Below, piece after piece: positions 52,028 through 60,458 of a DNA stretch of 64,000 bases. The stretch's first letter is position 1. Each line of letters starts with the position of its first letter. The notes under the pieces are model-generated. The model saw nothing but the letters and a program-made list of their open reading frames with translations, had not been told where the DNA came from and did not search any database. Source of the DNA: an uncultured Desulfovibrio sp. (GTDB lineage: Bacteria > Desulfobacterota > Desulfovibrionia > Desulfovibrionales > Desulfovibrionaceae); assembly GCA_934546745.1 (NCBI GenBank), contig CAKTDV010000006.1:62001-126000 (forward strand). Direction: 5' to 3'. A program made the translations under genes and the position numbers.

Positions 52028-52549
52028 TCAGGACAGGAGTTCATAGACGGCGGGCAGCGCGCGATACCGTTCCGCGCAATCCATACCGTAACCGACAACA
52101 TAGCCGCGCTCCAGATGGAATCCCACAAAATCCACGTCCACCATGATTTCCCGGCGTTCCTTTTTGTCGATCAACGCGGCAATGCGCAGGCTCGCCGCCC
52201 CTCTGGCTTGGAATTGCGCCACAAGAAACCGCATGGAATGACCGCTGTCAACCACGTCTTCCACAATGAGCACATGCTTCCCGCGCACATCGCAGTCCAC
52301 GTCCTTGCTGAAGGTCACGTGCCGGGAACTGACCGTCCCGCCGACGTAACTTGACAGGCGTACAAAATCCAGCTCCAGCGCCGGGTTGCGCAGATGACGG
52401 GTCAGGTCGCTGAAAAAATGCACGGCCCCCTTCAGCACGCAGACCGCCACCAGCGGTTCCTCTCCGTAGACGGCGTCTATCTCCCGGGCCATCCCGGCAA
52501 CGCGATCACGGATCCGCGTTTCCGTAAACACGACGCGCAGCTCAGGCAT
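52028..52549 (-). CDS. hpt: Hypoxanthine phosphoribosyltransferase
   Basis: 173 residues. Salvages hypoxanthine/guanine with PRPP. The PRPP loop VLIVEDVVDSGHSM, the catalytic Asp within it, VCVLKGAVHFFSDL near the N-terminus and VDFVGFHLERGYVVGYGMDCAERYR at the end (in part) define the family. The start overlaps the end of the upstream acetyltransferase gene by eight bases, so the pair is co-translated. Confidence 0.95.
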   Translation of the reverse strand: MPELRVVFTETRIRDRVAGMAREIDAVYGEEPLVAVCVLKGAVHFFSDLTRHLRNPALELDFVRLSSYVGGTVSSRHVTFSKDVDCDVRGKHVLIVEDVVDSGHSMRFLVAQFQARGAASLRIAALIDKKERREIMVDVDFVGFHLERGYVVGYGMDCAERYRALPAVYELLS

Positions 52550-53030
52550 GCTCCCTGTCTCCCCCCACCGTCAGAAAGACCGCCGTTTCATCACAGTCGG
52601 GATACTTGGGGCAGTGCACGCAGTCGGCCCATATCTTCTGGGGCAGGACGCTCTTGTCTACAATCTCAAAACCAATATGCGTAAAGAATTTTTCCTGGTA
52701 GGTCAAGGCAAAGACCTTTTCGATACGCAGCTCACGGCAATCGGCCACGCAGGACTCCACCACGAGACGGCCGAGACCCTTGCCCCGCATGTCTTCCCGC
52801 ACCACCAGCGAGCAGACTTCGGCCAAATCCTGCCAGACAGGCGCAAGCGCGCAACAGGCGGCGATGCCGCCGTCTTCGGCATCTATCACCCAGAAATTAC
52901 GGATATGGCTGTAAAGATAGATAAGGGCTCGCGGCAGCAGAAGACCTTTTTGCGCGGTCTGCAGCAACAGGTTGTGAATGCCCTTGACATCATCCATGTG
53001 CGCGCGGCGCACGCTGAAAGCTTGCTTCAT
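52542..53030 (-). CDS. GNAT N-acetyltransferase (short N-acetylglutamate synthase type)
   Basis: 162 residues. GNAT fold with acetyl-CoA loop VREDMRGKGLGRLVVESCV. The C-terminal part has KVFALTYQEKFFTHIGFEIVDK and a Cys cluster (WADCVHCPKYPDCDE), typical of short ArgA-like proteins that make N-acetylglutamate for arginine synthesis. The Cys cluster may bind a metal. The ATG at 53,030 shares one base with the stop codon of the TlpA-like gene (TGATG), indicating coupling. Assignment to arginine synthesis is from family resemblance. Confidence 0.85.
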   Translation of the reverse strand: MKQAFSVRRAHMDDVKGIHNLLLQTAQKGLLLPRALIYLYSHIRNFWVIDAEDGGIAACCALAPVWQDLAEVCSLVVREDMRGKGLGRLVVESCVADCRELRIEKVFALTYQEKFFTHIGFEIVDKSVLPQKIWADCVHCPKYPDCDETAVFLTVGGDREHA

Positions 53031-53497
53031 CACTTCTTGCCCGTCAATGTTCCCAAAATTTCCAGAAGGGTGCTTTTATCCACAAGGCCGCTGCCCGCCA
53101 GCATGACCTTGCCGGTGGGCCCGTAGAACACATTATGCGGAATGCTGAAAATATTAAAGGCCTGAATTGTGTCTTCCCCTGCGAGAAACACGGGATAGTC
53201 CACCTCCAGCTTTTTCAGAAAAGGCGGAAGCAGCGAGGGGTCCTCGTCCACGGAAAGCCCCACGACGGCCACCTCTTTTGCGGACACTTCCCTGCGCACG
53301 GCCACGAGATCGGGAATTTCCATACGGCACGGGGGGCACCATGTCGCAAAAAAATTGACGATCACCACCTTGCCCTTGTTGGCCGCGACAAAATCGTTGA
53401 GACCGGCAAGACTGAGCGTGGAAAAGGTTTCCGCCGCGCGTGCCGCACAGGGCGACGCCAGCAGAATCAGCAACAGCCAGGCACAAAGTTTTTTCAT
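53030..53497 (-). CDS. Periplasmic TlpA-like thioredoxin-fold protein
   Basis: 155 residues with a signal peptide (KKLCAWLLLILLASPCAARA). The thioredoxin fold carries the active site ATWCPPCRMEIPDL, and later NIFSIPHNVFYGPTGKV holds the usual cis-Pro. Reduces or resolves disulfides in the periplasm, as in cytochrome c maturation; the target cannot be told. Start MKKLCAWLL follows AGGGGG; an upstream start seven codons earlier is weaker. First gene of a TlpA-GNAT-hpt run. Confidence 0.92.
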   Translation of the reverse strand: MKKLCAWLLLILLASPCAARAAETFSTLSLAGLNDFVAANKGKVVIVNFFATWCPPCRMEIPDLVAVRREVSAKEVAVVGLSVDEDPSLLPPFLKKLEVDYPVFLAGEDTIQAFNIFSIPHNVFYGPTGKVMLAGSGLVDKSTLLEILGTLTGKK

Positions 53498-53547
53498 GGT
53501 TCCCCCTTGTTTGCCCACCCAGCGGGAGCGTTTTTTCTTCCCCGCGC

Positions 53548-55983
53548 TCAGGCGTGGGCGTCCGCCCGATCCAGAAAGGACTTGGCCGCCCGCACGGCCG
53601 CCACGGCGTCCTCACAATAGGCGTCAGCGCCAATGGAATCCGCAAAAGCCTGCGTGACGGCGGCTCCGCCCACCATGACCTTCATATCCAGCCCGCGCTC
53701 GCGGATGAGGGCAATGGTATCCTCCATGCGAATCATCGTCGTCGTCATGAGCGCCGACAAGCCGATAATACGCGCGCCGTGCTCCTCGGCGCAGCGCACG
53801 ATATCCTCGGCGGGGACATCCTTGCCCGCATCGACCACCTCAAAGCCGTGGTTCCCCAGCAGCAGCGCCACGATATTCTTGCCGATGTCGTGAATATCGC
53901 CCTCGACGGTGGCCATGACGATCACCGGGCGGCGCTCATCTCCCCGGGAAGCTTCCAGCAGCGGCTTGAGACGGCCGAACGCCGTCTGCATGGTTTCCGC
54001 GGCGCGGATCAGCTGCGGCAGAAAATATTCCCGCCGCTCATAGCGCGCGCCCACTTCGGTAATGGCCGGAATCAGCACCTCGTTGACAAGGACAAAGGGC
54101 TGGGCCCCTTTCTCCAGCTCGGCCTCCAGCAACGGCAGGACATTTTCCTTGTCGCCGTTGAGGACGGCCTCGCCCAGCGTCGCGGACACGGCGGCGCGCG
54201 CGGCTTTGCCGCCGTTGCCAGCGTCACCGCCGGAACCGGCGATCCAGCCGGCATACCCGGCAATGAAATTTTCCGCGTGGGGATCATGGTTGCGCAGGAC
54301 GTTGACAGCGTCAAAGGCCTCGCGCAGGCGTTGCGCCGAAGGATTGGCAATGCAGGATGCCAGTCCCCCCCCCGCGCCCATGGCAAGGAAGGTGGCATTG
54401 AGCAGGTCCCGCGCGGGCAGGCCAAAGGAAAGGTTGGAAAGCCCCAGCGTGGCGGGCAACCCCTGCGCCGTGCACCAGCGGAGAAATTCCAGACATTGCA
54501 GCGCTCCATCGGCCTTGGACGACACGGCAAGCGCCAGAATGTCCACCATCATGAGGCGGCGCGGAATACCCAGCGACAGGGCTTTTTCCAGCAGCTCTTC
54601 CAGAATGGCAATACGCTCGGCGGCCCTGACGGGAAGGCGGGCTCCCCGCAGAGGCAGGAGGATGAAGGGCGCGCCGAAATCACGGCACAGAGGACCCAGC
54701 ACATCCATGCGATCGCCCTCGCCGCTGATGGAGTTGACCAGGCAGGAACCGGGCGCATAGGGGAGCGCCGCCGCGATGGCCGCGGCATTGGAGGAATCCA
54801 GCGACAGGGGTTCCTGCAGGCGGGACACCAGATGGCGCGCCAGTTCGGGAAGCATACGGGTCTCATCCACCAGCGACGCGCCCACGTTCACGTCCAGAAC
54901 GCGCGCGCCCGCGGCCACCTGCTGATCCGCCAGCCGCATGGCCTCGCCACACTGCCCCGCCTGCAATTCCTGCGTAAGCAGCTTTTTGCCGGTGGGATTG
55001 ATCCGTTCGCCAATGATGACAAAGGGATCCTCCGCGCTGATGCGCACAAGGCGGGAACGGCTTGTCAGACAGACGCCCCGCGTGCGCTGCGGAACACGCG
55101 GCGGCAGCTCCAGGGCGTCCACGGCCTTCCGCAGCGCCGCCATATGCGCCGGGGTCGTGCCGCAGCAACCGCCAAGAACGGACGCGCCCATGGTGGCAAA
55201 GGCCGCCGTCTTCCCGGCAAAGGCTTCCGGTCCCAGAGGGAACACCGTCTCATTGCCGCGCAGTTCCGGCAGCCCGGCATTGGGCTCCACCATGACGGCG
55301 GCGGCGCTCACGTCCAGCATTTCCCGCACGACGGGAACCATCTGATCCGGCCCCAGGCTGCAGTTGGTGCCGATCACATCCACACCAAGGTTCTGCATGG
55401 TCTCGACAAAAATTTCGGGCGAGGATCCGGTAAGGCTCACTCCCTGTTCAAAGGTCATGGAAACAATAAGGGGCAAACGGCACTGGCGGCGGGCAGCAAC
55501 CACCGCCGCGCGGGCCTCCGCGAGATCAAACTGGGTCTCCACCAGCAGCAGATCCGCGCCGCCGGCGACCAGGCCCCGGATCTGCTCCTCAAAGGCCGCT
55601 ATCATGTCTTCGGGTTCCACATCGCCCAGCGGTTTGGCAAAGTGCCCGCAGGGGCCCACATTGCCGGCCACAAAGACGGGGCGCCCCGAACGCCTCGCGG
55701 CTTCACGGGCGGTTTCCGCCATACGCCTGTTGAAGGCGAACACGTCCAGCCCGGAGGGCAGCTTGAAGCGGTTTCCGCCAAAGGTGCAGGAGGTGATGAT
55801 GTCCACGCCGGCTTCCAGATAGGCCCCATGAATGCCGCGCAGGATATCGGGACGTTCCATGCAGAATTCTTCGGGGCTGACGCCCGCCGGCAGGCCCGAA
55901 GCCTGCAGCATGGTACCCATGGCGCCGTCCAGCAGCAGCGGGCGGCGCTGTTCAAGCGCAAGAAGGAAGGGAGATTTTTGCAT
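53548..55983 (-). CDS. metH: Cobalamin-dependent methionine synthase, short form
   Basis: 811 residues. Methylates homocysteine using methyltetrahydrofolate and B12. Domain order: homocysteine domain (about 1-290; zinc Cys in GTNCSLGP and GGCCGTTPAH), pterin-binding domain (about 310-570; IIGERINPTGKK), four-helix cap (about 590-680) and B12-binding domain (about 690-800; DIHDIGK with the Co-ligating His). The C-terminal AdoMet reactivation domain of the roughly 1,200-residue form is absent, so reactivation must come from a separate protein. Start MQKSPFLLAL, with GAGAG upstream. No cobalamin riboswitch is visible. Confidence 0.95.
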   Translation of the reverse strand: MQKSPFLLALEQRRPLLLDGAMGTMLQASGLPAGVSPEEFCMERPDILRGIHGAYLEAGVDIITSCTFGGNRFKLPSGLDVFAFNRRMAETAREAARRSGRPVFVAGNVGPCGHFAKPLGDVEPEDMIAAFEEQIRGLVAGGADLLLVETQFDLAEARAAVVAARRQCRLPLIVSMTFEQGVSLTGSSPEIFVETMQNLGVDVIGTNCSLGPDQMVPVVREMLDVSAAAVMVEPNAGLPELRGNETVFPLGPEAFAGKTAAFATMGASVLGGCCGTTPAHMAALRKAVDALELPPRVPQRTRGVCLTSRSRLVRISAEDPFVIIGERINPTGKKLLTQELQAGQCGEAMRLADQQVAAGARVLDVNVGASLVDETRMLPELARHLVSRLQEPLSLDSSNAAAIAAALPYAPGSCLVNSISGEGDRMDVLGPLCRDFGAPFILLPLRGARLPVRAAERIAILEELLEKALSLGIPRRLMMVDILALAVSSKADGALQCLEFLRWCTAQGLPATLGLSNLSFGLPARDLLNATFLAMGAGGGLASCIANPSAQRLREAFDAVNVLRNHDPHAENFIAGYAGWIAGSGGDAGNGGKAARAAVSATLGEAVLNGDKENVLPLLEAELEKGAQPFVLVNEVLIPAITEVGARYERREYFLPQLIRAAETMQTAFGRLKPLLEASRGDERRPVIVMATVEGDIHDIGKNIVALLLGNHGFEVVDAGKDVPAEDIVRCAEEHGARIIGLSALMTTTMIRMEDTIALIRERGLDMKVMVGGAAVTQAFADSIGADAYCEDAVAAVRAAKSFLDRADAHA

Positions 55984-56192
55984 GAAAAGCACTCTCTCAG
56001 GAAAAAATCAGAGGCACGCCGCCGCCATCCGGGCGTTTTCCGTGCCCCGCTCGCCCTGTACTACTGAAAAACATTGAAAAGGACAAATCAAAACTATAGC
56101 ATAGGGACGGCCCTTTTTCCCAGAAAGCCCGCGCAGCCGGTTTTCCGCCGTCCGCCGAAGACGCCGGAACAGCCGCATCCCTCAAGGATACA

Positions 56193-57254
56193 ATGAAAAA
56201 GAAAGACCAAGAGGCATCCTCCGCCCGCGTGACGCCCCAGGGGGACGACGCGCCCGATGTGGAAATCGTCTCGCCGGAAACGGAAGAGGACATCCTCGAA
56301 TCGCTGGACGACGATCTGGACGGCGGCGAGGTGCTGGACGTCGACGACGGACAGGCCCTGCCGGCCCAGGCGGGAACGACGCTCCCCACCCCCGCGGGAG
56401 GCCGGGACAGCCTGCACCTCTACCTGCGCGAAATCAGCCGCTTTCCCCTGTTGAAACCTGAGGAGGAGCACGAACTCGCCGTGCGCGTGCGGGATCACAA
56501 CGATCCTGACGCCGCTTTCCGGCTGGTCTCTTCCCATCTGCGCCTTGTGGTGCGTATCGCCATGGACTTCCAGCGCCGCTGGATGCAGAATGTGCTGGAT
56601 CTGGTACAGGAAGGCAACGTGGGGCTCATGCGCGCCGTCAACAAATTTGATCCCGACAAGGGCATCAAGTTTTCCTACTACGCCTCCTTCTGGATCAAGG
56701 CGTATATTCTGAAATTCATCATGGACAACTGGCGCATGGTGAAGATCGGCACAACACAGGCCCAGCGCAAGCTCTTCTACAATCTGAACCGTGAACGGCA
56801 GAAGCTCATCGCGCAAGGCTACGATCCTGACAGCGCCCTCCTGTCCGAGCGCCTCGGCGTCAGTGAGGAGCAGGTGACGGAAATGGAGCAGCGCCTCTCC
56901 TCCAACGACCTGTCGCTCAACGCGCAGATAGGGGACGACCCCGCCGGAGCGACGCGCATGGATTTTCTGCCCGCGCTGGATCCGGGCATTGAGGAGAGCC
57001 TTGCGACCGGCGAAATCGCCGGTCTGCTGCGCGACAAACTCAAGACCCTGCTGCCGAAACTCTCCGACAAGGAGCTCTATATTCTCGAACACCGTCTGTT
57101 GACGGACGATCCCATCACCTTGCGCGAGATCGGGGAACGATATAACATCACCCGCGAACGCGTACGCCAGCTGGAAACCCGCCTCCTGGAAAAAATACGC
57201 CAGCATCTGGCCGTACACATTAAAGATTTCTCGGACTCCTGGATCCGATCGTAG
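56193..57254 (+). CDS. rpoH: RNA polymerase sigma factor RpoH (sigma-32 type)
   Basis: 353 residues. Region 2 is complete (SHLRLVVRIAMDFQRRW, LVQEGNVGLMRAVNKFDPDKGIKFSYYASFWIKAYI in part), followed by the RpoH box QRKLFYNLNRE that marks heat-shock sigma factors, region 3, and region 4 (LREIGERYNITRERVRQLE). The N-terminal 70 residues are an acidic, low-complexity extension that E. coli RpoH lacks. ATG follows AAGGATACA. The next gene starts one base after its stop, so a stress regulator and an envelope lipoprotein are co-transcribed. Confidence 0.92.
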   Translation: MKKKDQEASSARVTPQGDDAPDVEIVSPETEEDILESLDDDLDGGEVLDVDDGQALPAQAGTTLPTPAGGRDSLHLYLREISRFPLLKPEEEHELAVRVRDHNDPDAAFRLVSSHLRLVVRIAMDFQRRWMQNVLDLVQEGNVGLMRAVNKFDPDKGIKFSYYASFWIKAYILKFIMDNWRMVKIGTTQAQRKLFYNLNRERQKLIAQGYDPDSALLSERLGVSEEQVTEMEQRLSSNDLSLNAQIGDDPAGATRMDFLPALDPGIEESLATGEIAGLLRDKLKTLLPKLSDKELYILEHRLLTDDPITLREIGERYNITRERVRQLETRLLEKIRQHLAVHIKDFSDSWIRS

Positions 57255-57255
57255 G

Positions 57256-59028
57256 ATGAAACGGAACAACCTTCTCTTCTGCGGCGCGCTCACGCTTGGC
57301 GGCGCCCTCTCGTTTTCCCTGCTGACCTTCGGCGGCTGCTCCTTTGCCCGGACAGGCAGCGACACCCCCCTGTACGGCATTGAAGTCCGTGAAACGGAAA
57401 CGGAGCTTTCCCCCGGAGCGCGGCGGGCCTATGCCTACCTTGTCTATTCCCGCGCGCTTGCCGGAGAAGATGAGGCCGGCCTGCTGCGCGCGGCGCATCT
57501 GCTGCGCGACGCGGGCGCGCCGCCGCAGGTCTGGCTGGAAGGCGCCGTATGGCTCATGACGCGCGGAACGCCCGCCGTCCTGCCCTTTGCCCAGGAGGCC
57601 GTGAATGCCTGCGGCGACAACGCCTCGCTGAACCTTATCTACGCCGAGGCCCTGGCCGCCAACGGCCTGAACGAAAAGGCCCTTCAGCTCATGCGGGATT
57701 ACCTGCAACGGCATCCCGACGCCATGGACGCCCGCCTGGAACTCGTTCTGCTGCTCGTCAAAGGCAGCCACTTCGAGGAGGCGGAACGGATGCTGCTTGC
57801 CATTACGGGCAAGGAACGCACGCCCATGGTGGACTACTACCATGCCCGCGCCCTGATCGGTATGCGGCGCAACGACGAGGCCATCGACTACCTCAGGGCC
57901 GCCATACGGGAGAACCCCACCTTTACCGAAGCCATGCTGGAACTGGCCTACCTCTATGAGCGCCAATCCGCCTATGACAAAGCCCGTTCGCTCTATGAGC
58001 GCCTGTTGCGCCGCAACGTTTCCCCGGACAAAATCGTTCTGCGGCTCATCAGCCTTTCCCTGCGCATGAAACAGCCGGAAAAGGCCCTGGGCTACATGAA
58101 ATACGGGCCGGACAACGACGCGTTTCGCATCACGGCGGCAGGCCTGTTCATGGAAGAACGGCATTACCTTCAGGCCGAGGGGCTGCTCAAACAGGTGGCC
58201 GCCTCAGGCAAGGCCACGGCCGACGTCTACCTGCTGCTGGCGGATCTCAGTTTCGAACAGCGCCGCAACCTGGCGCAGGCCTGCCTCTGGCTGGACAGGG
58301 TTCCCGAGGAACAGGGCGATCGCGCCCTGCTGCTGCGCGCCCAGCTGTACGCGCAGGACAATCAGTGGGACAAGGCCCTGGCCTTTCTCCGTCAGGGTAT
58401 CGCCGCCTATCCCGCCAAGCCGGTCTTCGGCCTGATGGAAATCCGCATGCTCTACTCACGCGAGAAGAAGGAGGAAGCCTGGGCCGCCGCGGCGCAGGCC
58501 ATGAAGCGCTGGCCCACCGATGAGGAGATCGCCTTCATCTACGCCTCCATGCTGGATGAGCAGGGCAAAAAGCAGGATGCCCTTGCCGTCATGGAACAGA
58601 TTATCCTCGATCATCCCAAAAGCCACGCCGCGCTCAATTATATAGGCTACACGCTGGCGGAGCAGGGGCGCGATCTGGATCGGGCTCTGGAACTGCTGCG
58701 CCGGGCGGACGCGCTGGATCCCGGTCAGGCCTACATCATGGACTCTCTTGCCTGGGCCTACTTCAAGAAAGGCGACATCGACGAGGCCCTGAAACAGATT
58801 CGCCGCGCCGTTTCCAGCGCCGGCGGCGATACCATTGATCCCGCCATCTGGGAACACTATGGCGACATCGCCGCCAGGGCGGGCTTCAGCGACGAGGCAC
58901 GCAAAGCCTATACCAACGCCATCGCGGGCAAGCCCGCCAATATGTCAGCCATAAAGGAAAAGCTTTCCCGCCTCTCTTTCCATCCGCGGCAGTCCCCTCC
59001 GCCGGACGGCGCCGCATCCGGCGGGTAG
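57256..59028 (+). CDS. TPR-repeat lipoprotein
   Basis: 590 residues. A lipoprotein signal (LTLGGALSFSLLTFGGC) puts the mature N-terminus at Cys28. The rest is an array of tetratricopeptide repeats, most regular from about 130 to 560 (A-x-x-x-L-A-x-LY-x-x-x-x-x-x-x-A pattern), ending in the DPGQAYIMDSLAWAYFKKGDIDEALKQIRRA type repeat. Probably an outer-membrane-anchored assembly scaffold. Start one base after rpoH. The LolB-like gene follows after a repeat-containing gap. Confidence 0.9.
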   Translation: MKRNNLLFCGALTLGGALSFSLLTFGGCSFARTGSDTPLYGIEVRETETELSPGARRAYAYLVYSRALAGEDEAGLLRAAHLLRDAGAPPQVWLEGAVWLMTRGTPAVLPFAQEAVNACGDNASLNLIYAEALAANGLNEKALQLMRDYLQRHPDAMDARLELVLLLVKGSHFEEAERMLLAITGKERTPMVDYYHARALIGMRRNDEAIDYLRAAIRENPTFTEAMLELAYLYERQSAYDKARSLYERLLRRNVSPDKIVLRLISLSLRMKQPEKALGYMKYGPDNDAFRITAAGLFMEERHYLQAEGLLKQVAASGKATADVYLLLADLSFEQRRNLAQACLWLDRVPEEQGDRALLLRAQLYAQDNQWDKALAFLRQGIAAYPAKPVFGLMEIRMLYSREKKEEAWAAAAQAMKRWPTDEEIAFIYASMLDEQGKKQDALAVMEQIILDHPKSHAALNYIGYTLAEQGRDLDRALELLRRADALDPGQAYIMDSLAWAYFKKGDIDEALKQIRRAVSSAGGDTIDPAIWEHYGDIAARAGFSDEARKAYTNAIAGKPANMSAIKEKLSRLSFHPRQSPPPDGAASGG

Positions 59029-59073
59029 AGCGGATTCCTGTTGCCACTGTGACGCGCAGGCGGACGCAAGAGC

Positions 59074-59105
59074 GGACGCCCGCGCCCGGACACAAGGAAA
59101 AAATA
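59074..59105 (+). repeat. Dispersed intergenic repeat, copy B
   Basis: GGACGCCCGCGCCCGGACACAAGG, split here for length: GGACGCCCGCGCCCG then GACACAAGG, close to copies A (4,407) and C (33,259). It is followed by CGGCTTGCCTC...CAAAGGA, which also begins this window at 25-60. Confidence 0.5.
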
Positions 59106-59172
59106 GCGTCCCTGCTCCAGCCGCCGCGCGGCTTGCCTCTCTCCGTGGGGGAAGACCTCAAAGGATTTTTTG

Positions 59173-59967
59173 ATGAACCAACGTCTTTTGCTGGCGATCG
59201 CTGTCTCCTGTATGCTGTTTCTGTGCGCCTGCGCCCGCCAGATGCCCGCCAGCCGGCCGCCTGCCGCGACCGACGACGGGCGCTGGCAACGCTATGCGGC
59301 CCTCACACAATCCCCCGGCGCCCCCTATCGCGTCAGTATGAGCCTGCGCTTTGGCGAGGAAGGCAATACCCGTCGCGTTACGGCGCTGCTCTGGGGCAAT
59401 GGAGAAAGCTCCCTGCGTCTCGATGTCATGGCGGGCGTGGGGGCTCTTGTGGCCAGCGCCGCCGATGCGGAAGGCTCCTTTCTGATGTACGCGCCGCGCG
59501 ATCACGTCGCCTACCGCCATGACGGCGCCAACAAACCGCTGCTCAAAATCGGTGTGCCCATGCCTTTCGGACTGGCCCAGCTCTCGGCCCTGCTGCGCGG
59601 ACAGTACGCCCGTGTTTTCGGCACGGCATACAGAAGCGTCCTTGACGAACCGGCGGCGGAGGGCTGTCTTGCCTTCCTTCTGGAAGGCCGTCCCGGCGGC
59701 CTGCTCTCTCTTGACGCCCAGGGCCGCCCCGTGCGCTGGCAGGAAAAGGAGGGGCGGGAACACGGCTGGCTCATGGAGATCGGCTATGACGGCGACGCTC
59801 TTCCGCGCCGTCTGAAACTCTCCCATGACAACGGCAAACGGGCGATTGTGCTGATCAAAGATCGGGAAACACCCGCGAAACCCTTCCCAGCGGAAGCCAT
59901 GCGGCTGCATCTCCCCCCCAACACCCGTGTGCTGCCACTGGAAAACTTCCGCCGCCTTGGCGATTGA
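59173..59967 (+). CDS. LolB-like outer-membrane lipoprotein
   Basis: 264 residues. Lipoprotein signal with lipobox FLCAC. The body resembles LolB: RVSMSLRFGEEG, SLRLDVMAGVGALV, and MYAPRDHVAYRHD in the first half, with a C-terminal Phe/Leu-rich end. LolB inserts lipoproteins in the outer membrane. The upstream gene encodes a TPR lipoprotein, in line with an envelope assembly role. ATG (MNQRLLLAI) follows AAAGGA; a TTG one codon earlier is less likely. Assignment is by pattern, since LolB sequences diverge widely. Confidence 0.75.
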   Translation: MNQRLLLAIAVSCMLFLCACARQMPASRPPAATDDGRWQRYAALTQSPGAPYRVSMSLRFGEEGNTRRVTALLWGNGESSLRLDVMAGVGALVASAADAEGSFLMYAPRDHVAYRHDGANKPLLKIGVPMPFGLAQLSALLRGQYARVFGTAYRSVLDEPAAEGCLAFLLEGRPGGLLSLDAQGRPVRWQEKEGREHGWLMEIGYDGDALPRRLKLSHDNGKRAIVLIKDRETPAKPFPAEAMRLHLPPNTRVLPLENFRRLGD

Positions 59968-59999
59968 GCGCACACCCGCAACACCTTCAGGAAACGCCT

Positions 60000-60437
60000 A
60001 TGAACACACGTCTGCACATCGCTTCGGATCATGCCGGCCTGGCGCTCAAGACCGCCATAGGCCGGCGTCTTGCCCAGCAGGGATACGACATCGTCGATCA
60101 TGGCACGCACAGCGACGCCAGCTGCGACTATCCGGCCTTTGCCCACGCCCTGAGCCGTGCCGTCGAAGAGGAAAACGGCCGCGGCATTCTGATTTGCGGC
60201 ACAGGCATCGGCATGTCCGTAGCCGCCAACCGTCACGCGGGCATCCGGGCCGCCCTCTGCACGACGGAGCTTCATGCCCGTCTGGCGCGGCGACACAACG
60301 ACGCCAACGTCCTCTGCCTGGGCGCCCGCATGACGGGCGACATTCTCGCCCAGGCCATCACAGACGCTTTTCTTGCCACGGAATTCGAGGGCGGCCGCCA
60401 TCAACGCCGTCTGGATCACCTGTCTCCCAACGCCTGA
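60000..60437 (+). CDS. rpiB: Ribose-5-phosphate isomerase B
   Basis: 145 residues. Interconverts ribose- and ribulose-5-phosphate. The RpiB core is complete: IASDHAGLALK, DHGTHSDASCDYP, GILICGTGIGMSVAANRHAGIRAAL (in pieces) with the active-site Cys in LICGTGIG, HNDANVLCLGAR and the final FEGGRHQRRLDHL. ATG follows CAGGAAAC. Next gene is cysS, 21 bases downstream. Confidence 0.95.
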   Translation: MNTRLHIASDHAGLALKTAIGRRLAQQGYDIVDHGTHSDASCDYPAFAHALSRAVEEENGRGILICGTGIGMSVAANRHAGIRAALCTTELHARLARRHNDANVLCLGARMTGDILAQAITDAFLATEFEGGRHQRRLDHLSPNA

Positions 60438-60458
60438 ACCCTTTCTGAAGACGACGCC

